Source: Pseudoduganella violacea
Lineage (GTDB): Bacteria; Pseudomonadota; Gammaproteobacteria; Burkholderiales; Burkholderiaceae_D
DNA length: 64,000 bases
NCBI RefSeq assembly: GCF_014191875.1
Contig: NZ_JACHXD010000012.1
Span: 171,221-235,220, forward strand
Reading direction: 5' to 3'
Part shown: in pieces, positions 16,418-28,400 of the stretch
Numbering within the stretch: the stretch's first letter is position 1
Layout of the letters: the number at the start of each line of letters is the position of its first letter
Position numbers and translations under genes: made by a program
Notes under the pieces: model-generated
The model's input: the letters and a program-made list of their open reading frames with translations, nothing else
The model's database searches: none
What the model was told of the DNA's origin: nothing

Positions 16418-19400
16418 ATGTCAGTGCAAAACTTGCAGGCGGTATTGCGGCAGCTGAGTGCCGGTGAAATCTCCCCCGAAAGGGCCAAACAACTGCTGCG
16501 CGACGCCGCCCGACAGGACGCGCCGCTGCCGCGCAACCGGCAGGACGCCATTGCCATCGTCGGCATGGCGGGACGCTATCCGGGCAGCCCCGATATGGCG
16601 GCTTACTGGGATCTGCTGGCCTCCGGCACGAACGCCGTGCGCGAAATCCCGGCCAGCCGCTGGGATGTCTCGCACTATTTCGATCCGGTGCCGGGGCGGC
16701 CCGGCAAGGTCTACTGCAAATGGCTTGGCATGCTGGACGGCGCCGAGTCCTTCGACCCGATGTTTTTCCGCATCCCGCCGGCCGAAGCCGCGCTGATCGA
16801 TCCTCAGCACCGGCTCTTCCTGCAGACCGCCTACCACGCTTTCGAGGACGCCGGCCTGCACAGCGCCATGCTCGATGGCGCGAACTGCGGCGTGTACATG
16901 GGCATCATGAGCAGCGAGTATGGCGCGGCCATGGCGCGCGCCATGCCCGACGCGGGCTTCAGCAGCAGCAATCCCTTCTCCATCGGCGTGGCGCGCATTG
17001 CCTACCACCTCAATCTGAAAGGGCCGGCGATCCCCATCGACACCGCGTGTTCCTCCTCGCTGGTCGCCGTGCACCTGGCATGCCAGGCCTTGCGCGCCGG
17101 TGAAATCGACTTGGCGTTGGCGGGCGGGGTCAGCCTGTATCTGAGCGCGGACGCCTATATCGGCATGTGCGCCGCCGGCATGCTGTCGCCGCGCGGCGCC
17201 TGCAGCACCTTCGACCGCGAGGCGGACGGTTTCGTGCCGGGCGAAGGCGTCGGCGCGCTGGTGCTGAAGCGCCTGGCCGACGCCGAGCGCGACGGCGACA
17301 ATATCGTGGGCCTGATCGCCGCTTCCGGCATCAACCAGGATGGACGCACGAATGGCATTACCGCGCCCAGCGCCGCGGCGCAAACGGCGCTGCAGCGCGA
17401 CGTCTACCAGCGCCACGCCATCGATGCGGCCACCATCCAGTATGCCGAGATGCACGGCACCGGCACCAAGCTTGGCGATCCGGTGGAGCTGGAAGCGCTG
17501 AGCGCCGCCTTCCGCGCCGACAGCGATGCCCTGCAATACTGCGCCATCGGATCGGTCAAGACCAATCTGGGCCACACCTCGGCGGCGGCCGGCGTGGCCA
17601 GCGTCCAGAAAGTCCTGCTGTCGATGCGGCATGGGCAGATACCGCCTTCGCTGCATTTCAAGAACCCGAACGAGCACTTCGACTTTGCCGCGTCGCCGCT
17701 GTACGTCAACACGGCCCTGAGTCCTTGGCAGGCGCCGGCCGGGCAGGCGCGCCGGGCCTGCGTCAGCTCCTTCGGCTTCAGCGGCACCAATGCCCACCTG
17801 GTGCTGGAACAGTACCAGGCGCCGCCGCGCCAGCCCGCGCGCGACGATGGCGCCCAGCTGGTGCTGCTGTCGGCCCGCACCGGCGCCCAGCTGGACGCCC
17901 TGATACAGGCTTACCTGCCGCTGGCGCGCGGCGACCAGGCCAGCCTGGCCGAACTGGCCTACGCCAGCCAGACCACGCGCGCGCCCATGGCGCAGCGGCT
18001 GGCATTGCGCGCGGACTCGCTGGCGCAGCTGGCGCGGCAGCTGGCGGCCGCGGCGCAGGGCGATGTGGCGCCGGGCAGCTGGCGCGGACCGGGGAAGGCC
18101 AGGCCCAAGCTGGATGTGGCAGCCGCGCTGAAGGCGCGCGACCTGGATGCGCTGGGCGCATACTGGGCGGGCGGCGGCGCCGTCGATTGGCAGGCGTGGT
18201 ACGGGGGGGCGCAGCGGCCTGCGCGGCAGCGCCTGCCGCTGTATCCCTTTGCGCAGGAGCGCCATTGGTTCAGCGCTCCCGCGCCGGAGGCCGGGCCGGC
18301 GCCGCTCGCGCATCCCTGGCTGGGACGCCGCACCCGTATTGGCGAGGAGGAAAGGATCGAATGCCGTATCGAACGGCATGCCGCTTTCCTGGTCGACCAC
18401 CGGGTCGGCGGCCAGGCGGTGGTGCCGGGCGCCTGGTATCTGGAACTGGTGCGCGCCGCGCTCTGCCAGTCATCGCTGCTGCAGGCCGCCCCCGGCGCCG
18501 CGCCCAGCTTGCGCGATGTGCGTTGGCACCGGCCGCTGGACGGCAGCCAGGGCGCGGCGCTGGTTTTGACGCTGACCTTGGATGCCGGCGCCGGCGAGCT
18601 GGTGTTCCGCGTGAACGACGATGCCTTGCCCGGCGCCGCGGGCCTGTACTGTTCCGGCCGCGCCAGCTTCGCCGGCATGCCGGACGAATCGATCGATATT
18701 GCGCAATGGCGCCAGCAGCACTGCGCGCCCGACCGTGTGGCCGAGGGCGCCGAATGCTACGCCCTGTTCGACGCCATGGGGCTGCATTACGGCCCCTCGC
18801 ACCGCCTGCTCGGCAGTCTGCAGCACGGCGCGACGCATGTGCTGGCGCGCCTGGCGCTGGCGCCAGGAATGCCGGCCGACGATGGCGCCGTCCTGATGCC
18901 ACCGGGGATCGTCGATGCCGCCCTGCAGGGCGTGCTCGGGCTGGCGCTCGGCACGGCCGGCGACGGCGCCGCGCGCCTGCCTGCCGGGATAGACCGGCTG
19001 GACGTGCTGGCATCCTGCCGCGACGCGGCCTGGATTGCCATCGAGCGCGAGGACGCTTCCGGCGACCGCTTCAGCGTCGCCATCCGCATCTGCCGGGAGG
19101 ACGGCCGCGTCTGCGCGCGTCTGCAAGGCCTGGTCCTGGCCGAGACGGCTGCCGCGCCCGCCACCGTGCTGCTGCAAGCCGGCTGGGCGGCGCCGCGCCA
19201 GCCTTCCAGCGCGCCCGCCGCGCCGGCCAGCCTGCAACATGTGATCTTGCTGGGCCGGCTGGCGCGCCACGCCGAACGCTTGCCCGGCTGCCTGCCGGAC
19301 GCCCTGGTCAGCGCCTATCCCATCGGCGCGACCGAGACCGGCGAAGCGTATGCCGCCCTGGTGCAGCGCCTGGCCGACATCGGCCGCGAAGTGATGCGCA

Positions 19401-22400
19401 CGCCGGGCGAACACTGCCTGCTGCAGATCGTGCTGGACCAGGACCCTGCCAGCCAGGCGTTGGCCGGCGTGGCGGGCCTGCTGCGCACGGCGGCGCTGGA
19501 AACGCCGCGCTTGCGCGGCCAAGTGATTGAACTCGACGCGGAAACGGCCGCCGACGCCGAACGCGTCGCCGCCGCCGTCCAGGCGGCCGCGCGCTGCGGC
19601 GCCGACACGCTGCGCTACGCGGATGCGGTTCTGCGCCAGCGCGAACTGCATACCTTGCCGGCCGATGAGGCGCCGGCGCCCTGGCGCGACGACGGCCATT
19701 ACTGGATCACCGGCGGCATGGGCGCGTTGGGGGCGCTGCTGGCGGACGAGATCCTGGCGCATGCGCCGCGCGCCCGCATCCTGCTCAGCGGCCGTTCGGC
19801 GCCGGCGCCGCAGGGCGCGCAGCGTCTGGCCGAATGGCGCGCACGCGGCGCCAGCGTCGACTACCGCCAGCTCGATATCAGCGACGGGGATGCGGTACAG
19901 GCCCTGGTCGGCGAATATTGCCAGGCCTATGGGCCGTTCAGCGGCGTGGTGCACGCGGCCGGCACGCGGCGCGACGCCTTGCTGCTCAATAAACAGGATG
20001 GCGACATCGCGGCGGTGCTGCGGCCGAAGGTGGCCGGCCTGCTGAACATCGACCGCGCGACGGCCGGCATGCGGCTCGATTTCCTGCTGATGTTCTCTTC
20101 GGTGGCGGCCTGGTTCGGCAATGCCGGACAGGCCGATTATGCCGCCGCCAACGGCTTCCTCGACGCCCATGCCGCGCTGCGCAAGGCGCTGGTGGCGCGC
20201 GGCGAGCGCAGCGGCCTGGCTTGCTCGATCGCCTGGCCGCTGTGGGACGCGGCCGGCATGCAACCCGATCCCGACAGCCTGGCGGCCATGGCGGCCGCCG
20301 GTCTGCGGCCGCTGCCGCCGGCCGCCGCCTGGCGTTGCCTGTACGCGGCGCTGCGGGCGGGCGCCGCCAGCGTGGCGGTGCTGCACGGCGACGCGGCGCG
20401 CTTGGCCGCCTGGCAGCGGCACGGTTCCGCGCCGCTTGCAGGGACGGCGGAAGACAGCGCCGCAGCCGCGCCGGATGAGGCGCAGCTGGCTGGCGGCCTG
20501 GCGTATTTCAAGGCGGCGTTTGCCGACGCGTTCGGCATTCCGGCCGACGACATCGTTGAAACCAGCGGTTTTGACGAGTATGGCGTGGACTCCATTGTCG
20601 TCATGCGCCTGACGCGCCAGCTCGAACAGCTGTTCGGCCCCTTGCCCAAGACCCTGTTCTTCGAATACCGGCGGCTGGACGAGCTGACCGCCTACTTCCT
20701 GCAGGCCCATGCCGGCCGCTGCGCGCAGCTGTTCGGCGGGCCGGCGCCGCTGGCAGGGCAGGAAATCCAGGCGCCGGACCGCGCGCCAAGCGCCAATGCC
20801 CCGCTATCCGCGCCGCAGCCGGCGGCGCCGGCGTCCGCCCACGCCGCCACCGCGATGCCGATTGCGGTCATCGGCATCGCGGGCCGCTATCCCAAGGCCA
20901 ACGACCTGGAACAGTTCTGGAGCAATCTGGCGGCTGGACTCGACTGCATCGAGCCGATTCCAGCCGGGCGCTGGGATGCGCAACGCTTCGACACATACGC
21001 CAAGTGGGGCGGCTTCATCGACGGCCACGATGAATTCGACCCGTTGTTTTTCAATCTGTCGCCGAAGGAGGCGCGCATCATGGATCCGCAGGAGCGCCTG
21101 TTCCTGCAGTGCGCCAGCGCGGCGCTGGAAGACGCCGGCTACCCGCGCGCGGCCCTGGGCGCGGCCCGGCCGCACGGCAAGGAGCGCAATATCGGCGTTT
21201 TTGCCGGCGTGATGTACGAGGAATACCAGTTGTACGGCGCGCAGCATACACTGGCCGGACGGCAGATGGCCTTGCCCGGCAATGCGGCTTCGGTGGCCAA
21301 CCGCGTATCGCACTTTTTCGACCTGCACGGCCCCAGCATGGCGGTCGACAGCATGTGCTCTTCGTCGCTGACGGCGCTTAGCCTGGCGTGCGACAGCCTG
21401 GCTTCGGGCGCCTGCCGGATAGCCCTGGCCGGCGGCGTCAATCTGTCGGTGCATCCGAATAAATTCATCGCCTTGGCCCAGGGCCGCTTCGCTTCCAGCA
21501 GCGGGCGCTGCGCCAGCTTCGGCGAAGGCGGCGACGGTTATGTGCCGGGCGAGGGCGTGGGCGTGGTGCTGCTCAAGCCGCTGGCGCAGGCCGAAGCCGA
21601 CGGCGACCGCATCCACGGCGTGATCCGCGCGGTCGCGATCAACCATGGCGGCAAGGCGAACGGCTTTACGGTGCCCAATCCGGATGCCCAGGCCGAGGTC
21701 ATTGGGCGCGCTTACCGCCGCGCGGGCGTCGAGCCGCGCCTGGTCAGTTATGTGGAAGCGCACGGCACCGGCACGGCGCTGGGCGATCCGATCGAGCTGG
21801 CGGGGCTGAACAAGGCGTTCCGCGACTTTACCGACCAGCGCCGTTTCTGCGCCATCGGTTCGGTCAAGTCCATGATCGGCCATTGCGAGAGCGCGGCCGG
21901 CATCAGCGCCCTGACCAAGGTGCTGCTGCAGATGCGGCATGGCAAACTGGCGCCTTCGCTGCACGCGGCGACGGTCAATCCCCATCTGGCCTGGGAAGAC
22001 AGTCCCTTCTTCCTGCAGCGGGAGCTGACGGACTGGGTGGCGCCGGAGTACACCGACGCCAGCGGCCAGCGCCGCGTGGCCCCGCGCATTGCCGGCATCT
22101 CTTCGTTCGGCGCGGGCGGCGCCAACGCCCACGTGGTGGTGGAGCAGTATCAAGGCCGGCCGGCGCCGGAACAACCCACGCAACAGCGGGAATTTGCGGT
22201 CTTGCTGACGGCACGCGATCCGGCGCGCCTGCAAGAGGCGGCGCGGCAGTTGCGGGCGGCGCTGGCGGCGGGACGTTTCGATGCCGCGGCCTTGCCGGAC
22301 CTGGCATACACCCTGCAGACCGGACGCGATCACTGGGAATGCCGCTTGGCCCTGGTGGTGCGTTCGCTGCAGGAGCTGGAAACCCAGCTGGACGACTACC

Positions 22401-25400
22401 TTACCCGGCCCGGCCAAGCCGGCCATGCCAGCACGCTGGCCAAGCTGCCCGCCGTGCAGGCGCCGCAGGCGTTTGCCGGCCTGGCGCCGGCGCTGGCGGC
22501 CTGGCTGGATGGCGCGGCGGTGGATTGGTTGTCGCTGCCCGGCGCGCGGCGCGCGCGCCGCATCGGCGCGCCGACCTATCCGTTCGCGCGCGAACGCTAT
22601 TGGATCGATGCGCCGGCCATGGCCGCGCCGGGCGCGGGGGCCTGGCTGCATCCCCTCCTGCAGCGCAACCACTCCACGTTCGCGCAGCACTGCTTCATAT
22701 CGCATTTCAGCGGCGACGAAGCCTGGTTCGCGGACCACCGCGTGGCCGGCCGCAAGCTGCTGTCGGGCGCGGCCCAACTGGAACTGGCGCGCGCGGCCAT
22801 CGAGCAAGCCAGCGCGCAGGCAACGCCGGCGCTGCAGTTGCAGAATATCGCGTGGCTGCGGCCGCTCGCCGCCGATGCGGGAACGACGCTGCGCGTCACC
22901 TTGAACAAGCGCGGCGCCGAGCGCGTGCTGTGGCAGATCGAGACCGAGAACGCCGGCGGCTGGCAGGCATGCAGCAGCGGCGAGGCCGTATTGACGGCGC
23001 CGGCGCCGATGGCGGCGGCCGACCTTGGCGCGCTGCTGCAGACTTGCGGCCAGCGGCAGCTCGACAGCGATACGGCTTACCGCACGTTCGAGAGCATGGG
23101 GATCGAGTACGGTCCCTTCCATCGCGGACTGGCGCGCCTGCACCTGGGCGATGGCATGGCCGTGGCGCGGCTGGACTTGCCGCAGGCGGCCGGTTCCGGC
23201 TTCGTTCTGCACCCCGGCCTGCTTGATGCGGCGTTCCAGGCCGCGCTGGGCGTATTCGCCGGAAACGGCGGCGGCGGGGCGACGATGCCGTTCTCGCTCG
23301 ACGCGCTCGACATCCACGGGCCGCTGACGCCAAGCATGTATGCGGTACTGCGCGTGAGCGAACTGGCCGCCGCGCGGCCGGAACTGCAGGTCCTGGACAT
23401 CGATCTGTACGACCAGCATGGCGCCGCTTGCGCCAGCGCGCGCAATCTCTGCCTGCGCGCCAGCCAGCCGGCCGCGTTGCCGGCGGCGCCGGTCCTGGCT
23501 GCGCGCGCGGAGCCGGCGCGCATGCCGGGCGCCACGGGCGATCTGCTGTTCGCGCCGCGCTGGGAAATCGCGGCTGTGCCGCCATCGGACGGTTTCGTCC
23601 CCGATCTGATCGTCGGCGCCGGCCCCTATACGGAACAAGAGCTGCGCCGGTCCTTCGGCGCGGCGCGCCTGGCAGGAATGGGCGGCTGGGCCGATCCGGC
23701 GCTGGCTGGAACGCTGGCCGCCACCCGGGCCTTGCTGTGGCTTGCGCCGGAAGGAGAGGCGGGCGACTGCGTGATGGCCTGCTTCCATTGGATCAAGGCG
23801 CTGCTCGCGGCCGGGGCCGGCCGGCACCGCCTCGATTGCCTGTTCGTGACGCGCAACGCGGTGGCTTGCGGCGCGGCGCAGCGCGCCGACCCGGCGCAGG
23901 CGGCCATTCACGGGCTGGTCGGCGCGCTGGCCAAGGAGTATCCGCATTGGCAGGTCCGTCTGGCCGACCTGGCGGCGGAAGCGCCGCCCGCGGTGGAAGA
24001 AATGCTGCGCCTGCCCGCCAGCGCGGCGGGCGACGCCCTGGCGCATCGCCAGGGCCTGTGGCTGCGCGCCGGTCTGCTGCCGGTGGCGCCGCATGCCGTG
24101 GTCCAAAGCGCATACCGCCAAGGCGGCGTGTATTTGCTGATCGGCGGCGCCGGTGGTCTGGGCGTGGCATACAGCGAATACCTGATCCGCCAGTATGACG
24201 CCCAGGTGGTGTGGCTGGGCCGGCGTCCCGCCGATGCCGCGATCCAGGCGCAGTTGGCGCGCCTGGCGCAGCTCGGGCGGGCGCCCCTGTATCTGCCGGT
24301 CGACGCCGCCGATGCCGAGGCTCTGTGCCGGGCGGGCGCCGAAGTGGCGGCGCGCTTTGGCGCGTTGCACGGGGTGGTGCACGCGGCCATGGTGCTGCAG
24401 GACAGTTCGCTGGCGGAACTGGACGAGACCGGCTTTGCGCGTGTGCTGCATGCCAAGGTGCAGGTGGCGCATGGCCTTGCCGCGCTGGCGCGCCAGCAGC
24501 GGGGACTCGACTTTGTGCTGTTCTTCTCCTCGTTCAACGCCTTTGCGCGCAACGCGGGGCAGAGCAATTACGCCGCCGGCTGCACCTACGCCGACGCTTT
24601 CGCCCAGGCGCTGCGCGGCGAGCTGGCGTGCCGGGTCAAGGTGATCAACTGGGGTTACTGGGGCAGCATCGGTGCGGTGGCCACCCCGGCCTACCGCAAG
24701 CGGATGGCGGAACTGGGAATCGGTTCCATCGAGACCGGGCCGGCGATGGCGGCGCTGGAATTGCTGCTGGCGTCCGCGCACGAGCAGCTGGCCATGGTGC
24801 ACGCCTTGCGGCCGCATGCGCCGGCGCCGGTCTACCGCGGCTGGCTGCTGGCCGCAGACCAGGCCGCGCCGGTGCGCGGCTGGCGCGCGCCGCCGGCAAC
24901 CCGCAGCTTGGACTGGGACGCGGCCGGCATGGCGGAGCTGGAACAGGCCCTGCTCGAACGCATGGCGGCGCAACTGCGCCTGCTGGACTGGCCCGCCGAA
25001 GGCGTGCCGCAGACGGCGCTGGCAGCGCGGCTGGGCATCGCCGGCCGCTACCGGCGCTGGTTCGACGCCAGCGTCAGCCTGTTGCTGCGGCAAGGCTACC
25101 TGGGCCGGCAGGGCGCGGACACCGTGCTGCCGCCGGCGCAGACGGCGGACACGGGGCGGCGCTGGCCGGAGCTGCGCCAGCGCTGGAGCGCCGGCGCGGG
25201 CAGCGGCGAGCAACTGGCCCTGGTCGACGCCACGCTGGAAGCCTTGCCGGCGATTCTGCGCGGCGACACGCTGGCGACCGACATCATGTTCCCCGGCGGA
25301 TCGATGGCGATGGTGGCGGGCGTATACCAAGGCAGCGCCGTTGCCGACCACTTCAACGCCGTGCTGGGCGACACCCTGCTGGCTTACCTGGAGCAGTGCC

Positions 25401-28400
25401 GCCAGGCCGTACCGGCGGCCCGTCTGCGCATCCTGGAAATCGGCGCGGGTTCCGGCGCGACCACGGCAGCCCTGCTGGCGCGCCTGCAACCCTTTGCCGC
25501 CCAGATCGAGGAATACTGCTATACCGACCTGTCGAAGGCATTCCTGGCGCACGGCCGCAACAGTTTCGGCGCGGCGTGGCCGCAGCTGGAGTGCCGCATC
25601 TTCGACGTGGAGCAAGCCCCCACGGCCCAGGGCCTGGCGGCGGGACACTACGATGTGGTGATCGCCGCCAATGTCCTGCACGCGACCCGCAAGATGCAGA
25701 CCACGCTGGCCCATGCGCACGCCTTGCTGAAACAGGGCGGCCTATTGCTGCTCAATGAGCTGAGCACCTTCCAGGCCTACACCCACCTGACCTTCGGCCT
25801 GCTCGACGGCTGGTGGCGCTTTGACGACGACGAAGTCCGCCTGGCGGGAAGTCCGGGGCTGGCGCCCCGGCAGTGGCAAGCGGTGCTGGAACTGAGCGGT
25901 TTCCAGCAGGTGGCCTTCCCGGCCGCCGCCGCGCATGCGGCCGGCCAGCAGGTGGTGGCGGCCTTCAGCGACGGCGTTGTCTTGCTGCCGGCCGCCGTGG
26001 AAACGCCGGCCGCGCCCCAGGCCCCATCCGTTGCCGCAGCCGTGGTGCCGCCCAGAAGCGTCGCCACGGCCGGCCAGCGCGACAGCCTGCTGAACTGGCT
26101 GCGCCAGTTGATCGGCGCAACCCTGGAGATCGACCCTGCGCGGATTGCCGGCGACCAGACGCTGGAGCGCTATGGCATCGATTCGATCACGGTGCAGCAG
26201 ATCACCAGCGGCTTGCGCGCGGTGTTCGACGATGTGCCGGCCTCGCTGCTGTTCGAGCACAATACCCTCGACGCGCTGGCCGGGCACTTCCTGGCGCGCC
26301 ATGCGGCGGCGGTGGCGGCATTGCTGGGCGAGCCGGCCGGCGCGCCGGCGCAGACCGCGCCGGCCGCACCGGTGGCCGCCGGCGTGTCCGACGGCGCGGC
26401 GTCCTGGCTGGCCGGCGCGGCGGCCCAGGACGATGCCGTTGCCGACAACGGCGAAATTGCCGTGATCGGCCTGGCCGGGCGCTATCCGCACGCCGCCACG
26501 CTGGACGAATTGTGGCAGTTGCTGCGTTCGGGCCGCAGCGCCATCGGCGAAATCCCCGCCGCGCGCTGGAACTGGCGCGACTATGCGCCGGGCGCGGCCG
26601 GGGGACTGGCGCCGATCAGTTCCCGCTACGGCGGTTTTATCGACGAGATCGACCGCTTCGACCCGCTCTTCTTCCAGATCGCCATGGCCGAAGCGCACAA
26701 TATGGACCCGCAAGAGCGGCTCTTCGTCGAACAGGCCTATTGCTGCATCGAGGACGCCGGCCATGTGCCGGCAACGCTCAGCCGCGACAAGCGGGTCGGT
26801 GTGTACGTCGGCGTGATGAACGCCAATTATCCGACCGGCGTAAGGCATTGGTCGATCGCCAACCGCATCTCCTACCTGTTCGATTTCCGCGGTCCGAGCA
26901 TGGCGGTTGACAGCGCCTGTTCCTCCTCGCTGACGGCGCTGCACCTGGCGCTGGACGCGCTGCGTTCAGGCAGTATCGACTGCGCCCTGGTCGGCGGCGT
27001 CAATCTGGTCACGGATCCGGCGCACTATCAGCGCTTGTCGGCCATGAATATGCTGAGCGACGGCCCGCAGGTGCGCGCTTTCGGCGCGCATGCGAACGGC
27101 TTTGTGGACGGCGAAGGCGTCGGCGCCATGCTGCTCAAGCCGCTGCGCCAGGCCCTGGCCGACGGCGACGACATTCACGGCGTGTTGCTGGGCAGCGCCC
27201 TCAACGCCGGCGGCAAGACCCACGGCTATACGGTGCCCAGCCCGCAGGCGCAGGCCGACGTGCTGGCCCAGGCCTACCAGCGGGCCGGCGTGACGCCGCG
27301 CATGGTCAGCTATGTGGAAGCGCATGGCACCGGCACCGCGCTGGGCGATCCGATCGAGGTGCGCGGGCTGACGCTGGCCTTTGAGCGGCATACGCAGGAA
27401 CGCCAGTTCTGCGCCCTGGGATCGGTCAAGACGAATATCGGCCATACCGAGAGCGCGGCGGGCATCGCCGGCGTGACCAAGGTGCTGCTGCAGATGAAGC
27501 ACCGCATGCTGGCGCCGACCCTGCATGCCGAGCAGGCCAATCCCGAGATCGACTTTACGCGCACCCCGTTCCGCCTGCAGCACAGCCTGCAGGCCTGGGA
27601 TGTCCCGGTGGGCGGCGCAAGGATCGCCAGCGTGTCTTCGTTCGGCGCCGGTGGCGCCAACGCGGCGGTGGTGCTGCGCGAGCATGTCAGCCCGGCGCCG
27701 GCCGGCGCCGGAAGCCGGCGCGAGGTACTGGTACTGCTGTCGGCGCGTGATCCTGAGCGCCTGCTGGCGCGCGCGCGCCAGTTGCTGGCCTTGCTGGCAC
27801 AGGACGATCTGCCTTCCGATGCGCTGGAGCGCATCGCGTACACCTTGCAGGCAGGACGGCTGCCGATGGACGAAAGACTGGCCCTGCGCGCGGCGACGCC
27901 GGAGCAATTGCGCGCCGGCCTGAGAGCCTTTATTTCCGGCGCGGCCTTGCCGCCAGGCTGTTTCAGGGCCTCGCTCAAGGAGCAAAGGCAGGCCGCGCCG
28001 GTGCCGGTGGACGCGGCGCGCGTTCAGGCATGGTTCGACGGCGGCGATTGGGAGCAGCTGGGACTGGCCTGGAGCCAGGGCCTGGCGGTCGATTGGGTAG
28101 GCTTGCATGGGACGGTCCATCCGCAGCGCCTGCATTTGCCGGCCTATCCATTCCAGGGCGAACGCTATGGTGTGACGCGCCTGGCGGCGACGCCTGGCGC
28201 GCCTGCGGCCCAAGCACGGCAGCCGCTTGCGCCGCAGGACATAGCCGGGCGCGAGGCGCCGGCCATGCTGTCGCTGCTGGCCCAAGGGCAGCCCGCCACG
28301 CCGCCGCCGGCCGCGCCGCTGACGTTACTGCAGCCGGTGTGGCGCGCGACGCCGCAGGCCGGGCGGCCTGGAGCCGCGCAAGCGACGCTGCTGCTGGGCA

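Noticed and set aside
20804..25720. A 1638-codon open frame on the - strand opposite the third PKS
   Set aside because: Same reason: antisense to recognised PKS domains, with shadow composition.
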